Assembly: GCA_910579605.1 (NCBI GenBank)
Contig: CAJTUG010000004.1
Coordinates: forward strand, 63,051-81,117
Direction: 5' to 3'
From: an uncultured Muribaculaceae bacterium
GTDB lineage: Bacteria; Bacteroidota; Bacteroidia; Bacteroidales; Muribaculaceae
DNA length: 18,067 bases
Part shown: piece after piece, positions 7,280-16,800 of the stretch
How positions within the stretch are numbered: position 1 is the first letter of the stretch
Layout: the number at the start of each line of letters is the position of its first letter
Program-made: the position numbers and the translations under genes
Notes under the pieces: model-generated
Seen by the model: the letters and a program-made list of their open reading frames with translations, nothing else
Database searches by the model: none
Told to the model about the DNA's origin: nothing

Positions 7280-7312
7280 CAAATGGAAATCCACCGCGTT
7301 CTTAACTCTTTG

Positions 7313-8377
7313 ATGATGAAGAAAAAAATATATCTGTTTTTGCTCTTGAGTACAGCCGTAGGCACTATGCAAGGTCGTTGGCTGAGCGAGAAACATAATT
7401 TCGGGGCATTTGACGAAGACATGGGTCCGGTTACGTGCGAATTTGTGTATATCAACGATACGGCAGAGCCTGTAGCTATAACTCAAGCCCGTAGTTCTTG
7501 CGGATGTACACAACCTCGTTATTCTCGAGATCCCATTGCATCCGGCGACAGTGCAAGTATCCTGGTCACATATGATCCGCAGGGACGTCCCGGAAAATTC
7601 AGCAAGAATGTGGGTGTAGACCTGAGTACCGGAGAACGTAAGAAATTGTTGATCTACGGCACTGTGGTAGGCTCTCCGCAGTCGTTGCAGGGTCGGTATC
7701 CATATGAGTGTTGCGGCTCTTTGCGCTTGTCTAAAGATGTTGTCATGATGGGAGAAATTAAGAAAGGGCAACTAAAAACAGTGTTTCAAGAAGGCTATAA
7801 CCATAGCACCGATACTATCTATCCTCGTGTTAACTCTTTGCCAGATTATGTGAGCGTGAGTGTTAGCCCCGAAAAAGTGGCTCCCGGAGAGCAATTTTCG
7901 TTCATTTACTATTTTAATTCGGCTCGTTGCGAACTCTACGGTCTTGTGAGTGATACGGCAAAAGTAGAGCTTCCATCCGGTGAGGGATGTCCTATTAGTA
8001 TTATTGCTTTGGTAAAGGAAAATTTCGACAAACTGAGCGATAAAGATTTTGCCAAGGCTCCTATTGCTCGCCTTGAAACTTTGAGTTTGGACCTTGGACG
8101 AGTTAGCCGTAGCGGTGGCATGATATCAGGAGATTGCCTGTTGAAAAACGAGGGTAAAAATCCCTTGAAAATCCGTCGTGTATATACAGGAGACTCCGGG
8201 ATAAGTGTGACGGCAGATAAGAAGGAGATAAAAAGTGGCAAGACGGCAGTGATAAGGGTAGAAATAGACCCGTCAATGCTCCGTGGAGCTTTGCTCAATG
8301 GCCGTATTTCCGTGATAACCAACGATCCGTCGTCGCCTGTGCAAACATTGCGTGTGGTGGGTGAACTTGAACCGTAG
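7313..8377 (+). CDS. Exported DUF1573-domain protein
   Basis: The N-terminus MMKKKIYLFLLLSTAVGTMQG is a signal peptide, so the protein is exported. Residues about 25-120 form a DUF1573 domain, an immunoglobulin-like beta-sandwich common in Bacteroidota: HNFGAFDEDMGPV, then SSCGCTQPRYSRDPI with the typical C-G-C, then VTYDPQGRPGKFSKN. A second, weaker copy without the cysteines fills the C-terminus (about residues 255-354: LDLGRVSRSG, LKNEGKNPLKI, SVITNDPSSP). The biochemical role of the family is not established. The start is chosen from the promoter position (see 7249-7279) and from the signal peptide; an in-frame TTG 45 bases upstream would add residues that spoil it. The next gene starts 5 bases after the stop, so the protein may be the external partner of the membrane kinase, which is inference. 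Confidence 0.85.
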   Translation: MMKKKIYLFLLLSTAVGTMQGRWLSEKHNFGAFDEDMGPVTCEFVYINDTAEPVAITQARSSCGCTQPRYSRDPIASGDSASILVTYDPQGRPGKFSKNVGVDLSTGERKKLLIYGTVVGSPQSLQGRYPYECCGSLRLSKDVVMMGEIKKGQLKTVFQEGYNHSTDTIYPRVNSLPDYVSVSVSPEKVAPGEQFSFIYYFNSARCELYGLVSDTAKVELPSGEGCPISIIALVKENFDKLSDKDFAKAPIARLETLSLDLGRVSRSGGMISGDCLLKNEGKNPLKIRRVYTGDSGISVTADKKEIKSGKTAVIRVEIDPSMLRGALLNGRISVITNDPSSPVQTLRVVGELEP

Positions 8378-8382
8378 TAGCC

Positions 8383-9579
8383 GTGGCAAATATTTATGAG
8401 CTTCGCCGCTATGGCAAGATTGCTTTTTTGGTATCGGCTGCATGTGTAGTGGCCTTGTTTTTGTATTTTTCCGATGGCCTTATCCACGACCTTTCTGTGC
8501 AGGAGCGTCAACGTATGGAAATATGGGCCGATGCTACCAAAGAAATTGTTGCCGCTACTATGGCCGACAATGGCATGGGAGCCAATATAGATTTTGAACT
8601 TTCTATAATACAACGCAATACCAATATCCCTGTTCTGCTTACCGATGAGGAAGGTAATATCTTGGATTCCAGAAATTTTGACTTGCCAGGTGGCGAGGGA
8701 GACTCTCGCAATTCCGATTTCCTTGCAGAAAGGTTAAAAGAATTGAGTTCGGGTTCAAATGTCATAGATATAGAAACATCTCCGGGGGTATTTCAGCACT
8801 TATATTACGAGGATTCTACTTTGCTAAAACGATTGACGCTCTTCCCATATATACAACTGCTTGTTATGCTGGCTTTTATAGCGGTTGTGTATTTTGCTGT
8901 GCTTTCTACCAAAAAGGCGGAGCAAAATAAGGTTTGGGTCGGTTTATCTAAAGAGACAGCCCACCAACTTGGCACACCGATATCGTCGCTGATGGCATGG
9001 ATGGAATATTTACGCGACGAAGGTGTGGACTCCGATATGATAGACGAAATGAATAAAGACGTTATGCGCTTGAGTACCATAGCATCACGGTTCAGTAAGA
9101 TAGGCTCTACGCCGAAGATGGAGCCTGCAGATTTGAACAATCTGTGCGCTCAGGCGGTTGCTTATATGAGTACACGTATATCGCCTAAAATAAATTTAAG
9201 CTGTAGAGAAGCCGAAACGTGTCTCGGAGTTGAGGCTTGCGCACCGCTCTTGGAATGGGTTATAGAGAATCTGATAAAGAACTCTGTAGATGCAATGGAG
9301 GGGAGCGGCAGCATTGCGCTTGTTTTAGGGCGTTCGGGTGCAAATGCTTATATAGAGGTTACCGATACCGGTAAAGGTATCTCACGTAAAAACTATAAGA
9401 ATGTGTTTAATCCGGGTTTTACGACCAAGAAACGTGGTTGGGGCTTAGGTCTCACCCTTGCCAAACGAATTGTGGAAGAATACCATAATGGCCGTATTTT
9501 CGTTAAATCCTCCACTCCAGGTATAGGCACTACCTTCAAGATAGAGCTTCCGCTCACATCCGGGGCATGCATAGAATAA
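8383..9579 (+). CDS. Membrane sensor histidine kinase (orphan)
   Basis: A 398-residue two-component kinase starting at GTG (no ATG fits nearby). Two membrane segments (about residues 11-31 and 153-173) enclose an extracytoplasmic region of about 120 residues with no recognised sensor fold. After a short linker without an obvious HAMP domain comes the HisKA box, ETAHQLGTPISSL, with phospho-acceptor H194. The ATPase domain has the N-box (N296-L-I-K-N), G1 (D328-T-G-K-G-I), the F-box (VFNPGFTTK) and G2 (G352-W-G-L-G-L), so it should be active. No response regulator is in the window, so its output partner is elsewhere. It lies between a DUF1573 protein and a glycosyltransferase with gaps of 5 and 10 bases, so envelope sensing is a reasonable guess. 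Confidence 0.92.
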   Translation: MANIYELRRYGKIAFLVSAACVVALFLYFSDGLIHDLSVQERQRMEIWADATKEIVAATMADNGMGANIDFELSIIQRNTNIPVLLTDEEGNILDSRNFDLPGGEGDSRNSDFLAERLKELSSGSNVIDIETSPGVFQHLYYEDSTLLKRLTLFPYIQLLVMLAFIAVVYFAVLSTKKAEQNKVWVGLSKETAHQLGTPISSLMAWMEYLRDEGVDSDMIDEMNKDVMRLSTIASRFSKIGSTPKMEPADLNNLCAQAVAYMSTRISPKINLSCREAETCLGVEACAPLLEWVIENLIKNSVDAMEGSGSIALVLGRSGANAYIEVTDTGKGISRKNYKNVFNPGFTTKKRGWGLGLTLAKRIVEEYHNGRIFVKSSTPGIGTTFKIELPLTSGACIE

Positions 9580-9589
9580 ACTTGATAGC

Positions 9590-10618
9590 ATGAATATAAC
9601 GCACATAACATTCAATCTCCGCACTGGTGGTGCAGAAACCATGATGATAGATATCATCAACCGCCAAGTCTTGACAGACACGCCCACTCTTTTGCTCATT
9701 AACGAAGGACACGAAGATGGATTGTTGTCCAGCATAGCACCAGAGGTAAAGGTAGTGCAGCTGCATCGTCCTCAAGGGTCTAAGAATCCGATATGGATCT
9801 GGAAGCTTTTCAGCGCTATAAGAGCCACCCGTCCAGATGTCGTGCATATCCACAACGCCCGTGCCTTGGGAATGCTTTATGGTCCGAAGCCGTTTCACAC
9901 TGTATATACATATCATTGTATAAACGACGTAAACCGATGGTCGCGACGGGCCGATACTCTTTGTTCAATATCGGAAGCTGTGAGAGCGGATGTTGAGAAT
10001 AGGGGAGAAGGATTGTCGGAAATTGTATTTAATGGCATAGATGCAGGTGCTATAACTCGAAGACAAGAGAGAGGTCTTGGAAAACCGACAAGAATTGTTC
10101 AGATAGGCTCGCTTAAACATGAAATCAAAGGTCAGGATTTAAGTATTGAAGCTTTGGCTTTGATTAGTGATAAAAACGTGGAGATAGATTTTATTGGCGA
10201 TGGCCCGGATAGAGAGATGCTTGAACATATGGCAGCGGTTTTAGGCGTTGGCAAACGGGTGCATTTCCTTGGCCGTTTATCTCGCAAAGAAATTTATTCG
10301 TGTTTGGGAGATTATGATTTAGCTCTTTTGCCGAGCCGTTCAGAGGGGTTTGGCCTTGCTCTTGCCGAACCGATGGCCGCAGGAGTGCCTGTTATAGCTT
10401 CGGCGCTACCAGGCCCTTTGGAGGTACTCGACGGAGGCCGGTTGGGTGCGACATTTCCGGCAGGTGATGCTCCTGAACTTGCCAAAGCTATAGAGAATAT
10501 TTTAGCGTCTTATGATACCGCTTTGTTGCGTGCTGCGCAAGCTGAAGATTTTGTGGCAAAGAATTTTGATATCAGTTCTACTGTAAAAGCATATAAGGAG
10601 ATATATAAGCGACATTGA
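9590..10618 (+). CDS. GT4-family glycosyltransferase
   Basis: A 342-residue cytoplasmic GT-B retaining glycosyltransferase. The N-terminal acceptor half opens ITHITFNLRTGGAETM with the glycine loop GGAE typical of the family. The C-terminal nucleotide-sugar half has IGSLKHEIKGQDL, IGDGPDREMLE, VHFLGR and the E-x7-E signature E252-GFGLALA-E260 followed by PMAAGVPVIAS. These identify family GT4 but not the sugar or acceptor; a role in surface polysaccharide or glycan assembly is likely. No membrane segment is visible. It is the last gene of the unit with the kinase (10-base gap) and is followed by a terminator 82 bases downstream. Its pairing with a sensor kinase instead of a polysaccharide cluster is unusual. 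Confidence 0.92.
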   Translation: MNITHITFNLRTGGAETMMIDIINRQVLTDTPTLLLINEGHEDGLLSSIAPEVKVVQLHRPQGSKNPIWIWKLFSAIRATRPDVVHIHNARALGMLYGPKPFHTVYTYHCINDVNRWSRRADTLCSISEAVRADVENRGEGLSEIVFNGIDAGAITRRQERGLGKPTRIVQIGSLKHEIKGQDLSIEALALISDKNVEIDFIGDGPDREMLEHMAAVLGVGKRVHFLGRLSRKEIYSCLGDYDLALLPSRSEGFGLALAEPMAAGVPVIASALPGPLEVLDGGRLGATFPAGDAPELAKAIENILASYDTALLRAAQAEDFVAKNFDISSTVKAYKEIYKRH

Positions 10619-10699
10619 AATTGTCTTTTCGCCAGAATTGCGGAGGGTTGTGTATGTTGCTTATTTCAATTTATATTTGATTTTTTAGTGCTTTTTTTC

Positions 10700-10728
10700 A
10701 ACGGTGATGCTATGGCATTGCCGTTTTT
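10700..10728 (+). terminator. Intrinsic terminator after the glycosyltransferase gene
   Basis: AACGGTGATGC (10700-10710) pairs with GCATTGCCGTT (10715-10725) as an 11-bp stem, two of the pairs being G-U, with loop TATG and the run TTTTT (10724-10728). It closes the DUF1573-kinase-glycosyltransferase unit. The rest of the gene-free stretch 10619-10902 is AT-rich; apart from this terminator and the promoter at 10838 I see nothing in it. Confidence 0.75.
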
Positions 10729-10837
10729 AATGTATATTCCTATTCCTAATATGAAATTGTGTAAAGATATTGTTTTGTCAAAATGTGGTGCTTGGATGTG
10801 ATTATTTGGACATAAAGCTAAAAAATATTAGAAAATA

Positions 10838-10869
10838 CTTGCATATGTTATCTGTATGGTCTATATTTG
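10838..10869 (+). promoter_or_regulatory. Promoter of the M6 protease gene
   Basis: CTTG (10838-10841, three of four matches to TTTG) and TATATTTG (10862-10869, exact TAnnTTTG) are separated by 20 bases. Transcription would start near 10875, leaving about 27 bases before ATG 10903. This excludes the in-frame TTG at 10867, which lies inside the promoter. Confidence 0.6.
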
Positions 10870-10902
10870 CGGTGTAAACGAAAGTTAAAGCATAAAAATA
10901 AA

Positions 10903-13680
10903 ATGAATCTGCTGAAAAAAATAAATCTTGCAATGTTTGCCGCATCGTTTATGTCGGTTCCGGTATGGGGTGTAAAGGCTAAACCAGGTTTAGTTGAATA
11001 TCCTCAACCAGACGGAAGTGTCGTTGAGGTGCAGCTTGTCGGCGATGAAAATTTCCACTATATTCTAAGTTCCGATGGTTTTCTTCTTGCGGACACACCA
11101 GAAGGTCTGGTATATGCAGATATAGAAGCGGATGGACAGATAAATATTACAAATATACGTGCTGGAGAACCGGGGAAACGCAGTATTGCTGCAAAGAGCT
11201 ATCTCAGCAGAGCAGACAGGGACGCCATATCTGAACGTATGGAAATTCGCAGGAAATCTGTGCCTCGCCGTGGCCCCGGTCTTTTTCCTGGAACCCATTT
11301 CCCAAATAGGGGGCAGCAGAAGGTTCTTGTCATATTGGTAGAGTATTCAGACCACGCAATGGAGACCCCTAATCCGCAAGATTATTTCGACCGTATGTGT
11401 AATGAAATAGGATTCAGTGATTATAACGCCACTGGATCAGCCAAAGACTATTTCAGAGAGGTTTCGTCTGGGCTGTTTGACCCTGATTTTGATATTTACG
11501 GCCCTGTTACTTTACCTCAACCACGTAGCTATTATGGAGGTAATTCCTGGTCGGGCGACGACCAGAATCCTGAATGGATGGCTATACATGCTTGTCAGGC
11601 ATTAGACGATAGTGTAGATTTTAGTCAATATGATTGCGATGGCGACGGGAAAATAGATAATGTTTATATTTTCTACGCCGGTAGGGGAGAAGCTTCAGGC
11701 GGTTCTTCAGACACCGTATGGCCGCACTCATGGAATGTTACGGCCGCGCAATATACCCCTTATATATTTGATGGAGTACGTCTGGATCACTATGCTTGCT
11801 CCAATGAATGGGATGGCTACATTCCCGATGGTATAGGTACTTTGGTGCATGAGTTCTCGCATGTTATGGGGTTGCCAGATATTTATTCCACATCTTATTC
11901 CGGTGCTTTCACACCCGGCACATGGGATGTTATGGATGGAGGAAGCTATAATAATAACTCCCGCACACCTCCGTTGTATAACGCTTTTGAGCGTTATGCC
12001 ATGGGGTGGTTGGAACCTATGGAAATTGACGGTCCTGTCAATGCTACGTTGCCGCCTATTTCCACAAATAAGGCCGGGATAGTGAAAACAAATTCGCAAA
12101 ATGAATATTTTCTATTGGAAAACCGCCAGCAAACCGGTTGGGACACCTATATACCGGGGCACGGTATGCTAATTTGGCATATAGACTACGACGAATCTGT
12201 ATGGCAAATGAACAAGGTAAACGATACTCCTTCGCACCAATATGTGGATATTGAAGAGGCCGATGGTTCTGCGAGCGAGTGGTCGCGTGGCGGTGATTCT
12301 TTTCCTGGAGATGAAAATGTGACGAGTTATGCTGTCTTTAAGCCTTGGTCGAGTCAACCGATTTCTCTTCCGCTGACGGAAATTGCTGAAGATAGCCGCG
12401 GTAACGTAACATTCAAAGTTTCGGGTGGCCGCGATGTAATGCCAGCTCCTATTGCACTGGAGGCGGCCGGTGTAAGTTCCGATGGTTTTACTGCACGATG
12501 GGAGGCCGATAATTTTGCTCATTATCTATATGTGTATACAAAAGACGACAAAGGGACCCGTTCCTACCTGCAAGGCTACGAAGGGCTTGAAATATCTACT
12601 GGCGTATATGGATATGCAGTAGAGGGCACCAAGCCGCTTGAGCAATATTATTATACCGTGGCGTCTACCGACGGATGGGAAATATCTGGGGAATCAGATG
12701 AAATAAGCGTTTTTACGGGTCAGTTGCCGTTTGACCGTAGGGTTGTGGAGGTTTCTGCCCCTTATGATATACAACATGATTCCTTTGTTGCTACATGGCA
12801 AGCCCTTGATGAAGCTACAAGTTATTTTGTGAGTGTGTACACAAAAGTACCCGGTGAGCCGGAATTTGAAATCTTCGGTTTTGATGACGGGGCAGCGGCT
12901 TTGCCAGAAGATTGGTTCTCAAGTACTACTGCCTCATATGCTAACACGGCATATTCGGGAGAAGCCATCCCTGCCCTTCGTCTGGGCCGTGCTGCAGACT
13001 ATATAAGCACAGGTATATACGAGAGCGGTATTATTGCCTTTCGTTTCTGGCACAGAGGGAATGCCGCAGCAGAAGGCGATAATTTAACAGTAAGAGCTTA
13101 TACCTCTGCCGAGGACGATTGGATAAAAGTAGAATCAATTCCCGTTCACACAGAATCCGGAGGATATATAACTACATTGGAATTGCCGGAAACAACAATT
13201 GCGTGCAAAATTGAATATGAACGTCTGAGCGGCTCGGGTGCTGTTGCGATCGACGATATTGGTGTCGCTTCGGAGCTTACATTGGTGAACGCATATCACC
13301 CGGTATATCATAATTATGAAGTGGGCAATGCTACACAAGCCCGAATCACAGGTTTGGACGCGGAAACAAGGTATTTCTATTCCGTAACTGCTACAGATGG
13401 AGAAAGCACCACAATAGCTACTACTGAGCAAGGTTTGGTAACTGACAAAGCTCCAAACGGCATTGACGATACTGAAGAGAAATACACCATCCGGCTTCAT
13501 GATCTCGTTCTGAGCGCATATGTACGCAATGGAATGAATGTACGAGTCTACACGCCCCAAGGCACATTGGTGGGACAAGGCAAAGCAGATAACGGCGGAA
13601 GAGTTCTTATAGAGCTTCCATCAAAAGGGATATACATCGTTTCAACTGGTGATACACACCATAAAATTTTAGCAAAATAA
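10903..13680 (+). CDS. Secreted M6-family metalloprotease with T9SS sorting domain
   Basis: A 925-residue zinc protease related to immune inhibitor A. It has a signal peptide (about residues 1-26, MNLLKKINLAMFAASF onward) and a probable propeptide to about 135. The M6 catalytic domain follows (about 140-505) with zinc site H316-E317-x-x-H320-x-x-G-x-x-D326, then GTWDVMDGGSYNN and ERYAMGWLEP, which are typical of the family. An Fn3 domain (about 513-606) comes next. A second Fn3-like module (starting about 614) seems interrupted by a choice-of-anchor-J/MAM-like jelly roll (about 660-793). The last 65 residues match a type A Por/T9SS C-terminal signal (VRVYTPQGTLVGQG, then GIYIVSTGDTHHKILAK). 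It is predicted to cross the outer membrane by type IX secretion and act extracellularly or on the surface. Substrate unknown. Start ATG 10903 is fixed by the promoter and signal peptide. Confidence 0.93.
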   Translation: MNLLKKINLAMFAASFMSVPVWGVKAKPGLVEYPQPDGSVVEVQLVGDENFHYILSSDGFLLADTPEGLVYADIEADGQINITNIRAGEPGKRSIAAKSYLSRADRDAISERMEIRRKSVPRRGPGLFPGTHFPNRGQQKVLVILVEYSDHAMETPNPQDYFDRMCNEIGFSDYNATGSAKDYFREVSSGLFDPDFDIYGPVTLPQPRSYYGGNSWSGDDQNPEWMAIHACQALDDSVDFSQYDCDGDGKIDNVYIFYAGRGEASGGSSDTVWPHSWNVTAAQYTPYIFDGVRLDHYACSNEWDGYIPDGIGTLVHEFSHVMGLPDIYSTSYSGAFTPGTWDVMDGGSYNNNSRTPPLYNAFERYAMGWLEPMEIDGPVNATLPPISTNKAGIVKTNSQNEYFLLENRQQTGWDTYIPGHGMLIWHIDYDESVWQMNKVNDTPSHQYVDIEEADGSASEWSRGGDSFPGDENVTSYAVFKPWSSQPISLPLTEIAEDSRGNVTFKVSGGRDVMPAPIALEAAGVSSDGFTARWEADNFAHYLYVYTKDDKGTRSYLQGYEGLEISTGVYGYAVEGTKPLEQYYYTVASTDGWEISGESDEISVFTGQLPFDRRVVEVSAPYDIQHDSFVATWQALDEATSYFVSVYTKVPGEPEFEIFGFDDGAAALPEDWFSSTTASYANTAYSGEAIPALRLGRAADYISTGIYESGIIAFRFWHRGNAAAEGDNLTVRAYTSAEDDWIKVESIPVHTESGGYITTLELPETTIACKIEYERLSGSGAVAIDDIGVASELTLVNAYHPVYHNYEVGNATQARITGLDAETRYFYSVTATDGESTTIATTEQGLVTDKAPNGIDDTEEKYTIRLHDLVLSAYVRNGMNVRVYTPQGTLVGQGKADNGGRVLIELPSKGIYIVSTGDTHHKILAK

Positions 13681-13781
13681 GCATTTATAAAAACTCCATA
13701 AACAATTTAATATTCCAGATTTTCCAGGCTTGCAAAGAGAGCAGGCGATTCAGAAATTTTAAATAAGTCTATTATTCCAGT

Positions 13782-13819
13782 CCCGAGGCGGCGGTAAACG
13801 GTTTCTCTGCCGCTTCGGG
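13782..13819 (+). terminator. GC-rich hairpin between the two secreted-protein genes
   Basis: CCCGAGGCGGCGG (13782-13794) pairs with CTGCCGCTTCGGG (13807-13819) over 13 bp including two G-U pairs, with a 12-base loop. The following bases (TTAATATCCC) lack a T-tract. It may be an inefficient terminator after the protease gene, or a 5'-leader or intercistronic structure of the downstream gene, whose ATG is 32 bases away. I find no TAnnTTTG promoter element in 13681-13851. Confidence 0.5.
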
Positions 13820-13851
13820 TTAATATCCCAAGAAACCAATAGTACAATTCT

Positions 13852-16800
13852 ATGAAAAAATCTTTATTCCGGGCTATTGCTTCAGCTGTTGTTGCTTCAG
13901 CTGTATTCGTAGCGAGTGCTGCCGCCCCGGTGGGGATGCAGAAGGCCAGAGGCGAGTCAAAACTAAGGACACCTGTTGCCGCAAAAGTGGAAAGAAACGA
14001 GAAGGAAGCAATGGCTATACCGTCTCTTAGCAAAAAAATCAAGCCTCAGCAAAGAGGATTCCGTTCTGCGGCCGCTCATTCACTCAAGAAATCGCCGCGG
14101 CGCTATGCTGCCAGGGCTGCTGTAGGATATCCAGATATTTATGGGTCGGTAGTCTATTCAACTGCATGGGACAATGATAGCTATGATTTTGGCTATTATT
14201 ATGTTCCGACAGCAGCCGGTCAAAGTTTTCAAAAGGAATTCGGGCATACCGGCGCAAATGCAGGCTGTCTGAAAGACGGGATCTATTATTTGACCTATGA
14301 TATCTTTTTTATGGAATATTATTTCGGTACCATATTTGAAGGCTATGATGTGGCAACCGGAGAAAAGGTATATGAGGCCCAGCCGGTAACAACCCAGTAT
14401 TCCTATATGAGCACAGAGTTTGCTCTTGACCCTACTACTAACGAGGTATATGCCATTACGTACTCGGCAGACGGTAACGGGGCTGAAATCGGCAAATTTG
14501 ATTTTACCGGTACCGATGGAATAGAACGTACCACGGTAGGAGGTGTGGAAAGTTCGATTGCTTGTATGGCATTTGATAAAGATGGCCAGCTTTATGCAAT
14601 CTTCAAGAGCAGCCCCAGTGCAGTTCTCTGCAAACTTGATAAAACTACTGCTGCGGTAACTGAAACTGTAGGCTATACCGGTCATTTCCCTCACTACATG
14701 GGTTCTTGCGACATAGATGCACAATCTAACCGTATGTTCTGGTCGGTGGCTCCTCAAGATGAAACCGGTTATCTTGCCGAAGTGGATCTTGCTACCGGAG
14801 CAGCTACTACAGTCTACAATTTTCAAAATAATGAAGAAGTTGTCGGACTTGTAGTTCCTAAGCCAAAAGCCGAAGCAAAAGCCCCCGGGGCAGTTACCAA
14901 TCTTGACGCTAAATACGAGAACGGAGAAGTCGCTGTGATACTCAGCTTTGATGCCCCGGCAACTTTATTTGACGGAACTGCGGCATCTGGTTCGCTTAAA
15001 TATTACATCGAAATCGACGGTGAAGAATATGACTACGGCACAACAAGCTATGGCGGCCATGTGACTGCTTATGTTTTCGGGCACCATGGTCTCAATACAT
15101 TCAGCGTTTATTGCCAGAACGATGCAGGGAAAGGACCTGAAAAGAAAATAAAAGCTACCCTTGGTTTCGGTGTTCCCGAAGCTCCGCAGCCTGTTTTGAC
15201 AAAAGAAGGTAGTGGCCTTAAACTTGCATGGGAACCGGTTATTGCATCTGTGGATGGTTGCTATCTCAACCCCCAGAACGTTTACTATACGGTGAAAGAT
15301 GTTATGTCTGATGCTCTTGTATTGAGTACAACCAAAGAAACAAGCTGCGTCATACCATCTCCGTCTGAAGGTCTGCACCAATATGAGGTTACAGCTTCTG
15401 CTGATGGAATGAGATCAGCCCCTGGTTTATCTAATGTTATTTTGATAGGAGCTATGGTTCCGCCGTATAGCCAAACTTTTGACGGCGCTGCTTCATTTGA
15501 TCTATTTACAGTTCTTGATGCAAACGCAGACAATATTTCATGGAAATATGACGACGAGGTGAAAGCCGCTAAAATAGGCTATAATCAAAATGCCAATATG
15601 GACGATTGGCTCTTTACTCCAGCTTTGAAACTTGAAGCCGGTAATTTCTACGACATTTCGGCTTTCATGGCTTCGCAAAACGGCAGGTATCCCGAACGTT
15701 TTGAAATTGCTATTGGCAAAAGCCCAACAGCAGAAGGTATGACCGAAACTTTGGTCGAACCAACAGATCTTGCTACTACTTACGAGACGGGCGAAACATA
15801 CACTGCACGATTCCTTGTAACTACAAGCGGTGAATATTATGTCGGAATCCACGGAATCTCCGATAAAGACATGTACTATATGTTTGCCGACAATATCTAT
15901 GTCAGCGCTCCTATCAGTGCTTCTTCTCCTGCTGCTGTCAGCGATTTATCGGTTGTTCCCGACCCGAATGGCGGAACCTCTGTTGCAGTAAATTTCACTG
16001 CTCCTTCAAAGAGCGGAAATGGAACGAAGCTCCAGAGCCTCACGAAGGTTGAATTGATGCGTGATGACCAAGTGCTTAAATCATTTGAATCTCCTGCTCC
16101 CGGCTCAGCGCTTTCTTATAACGATCAAGTGCCGGCCGAAGGTGATTATAAATATAGCGTAGTTGCTTATAATGAAAGTGGTAAAGGCATTGAAGCCTCG
16201 GCTCAGGTACATGTAGGCTTTGTTGAACCTGCCGACTTGGTGGCACCTGCAATGGTAGAAACCTCTACATTGGGAGAGGTGGCAATTTCTTGGAATGCTG
16301 TTACTACAGATATCAATGGCAAGCCTTATCCTGCAAATAGCGTTACGTATGCTATTTATCAAATGAGCGGATACTATCGCTACCTCGTTAAAGACGGAAT
16401 TACAAGCACTTCCTATACGTTCCAAGCAGTGCCAGCAGGTGAACAAGACTGCGTTCAATATGCGGTATTCCCTTGCTATGGTGAATTGGAAGGTGCCGGT
16501 GATTATACTCCGATGATTTTTGTTGGTACTCCTTGGGAAACATACCAAGAATCTATGTCAGACGGTTCTATAGAGCATAACATGATGATTAGTTCTGTCG
16601 GTGCCGCTCAATGGGGTCTCTACAACGATGAAAGCCTTGAAGGTGTTTCTGCTCAAGACGGCGACAATGGTTATCTTGGTATGCAAGGACAATATCTCAA
16701 TGATGCAGGGGCTCTCACTTTGGGTAAATTCAACCTTGCTCCCTATTCGGCTCCCGGTTTCACATTCTACACATACAACATTGTGGGCGAAGGTCCAGAC

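Noticed and set aside
7268..7312. Upstream start (TTG 7268 or ATG 7283) for the DUF1573 gene
   Set aside because: Both fall inside or at the predicted promoter and start site, and they would place a polar stretch before the signal peptide.
10867..10902. TTG start at 10867 for the M6 protease
   Set aside because: The codon is part of the -7 promoter element; ATG 10903 gives a normal signal peptide.
14158..14826. 222-codon open frame on the minus strand, and a similar one at 17224-17892
   Set aside because: Both are opposite the giant + strand protein, whose frame shows clear signal peptide and domains. The minus-strand translations look like random Cys/Ile/Phe-rich shadow sequence.
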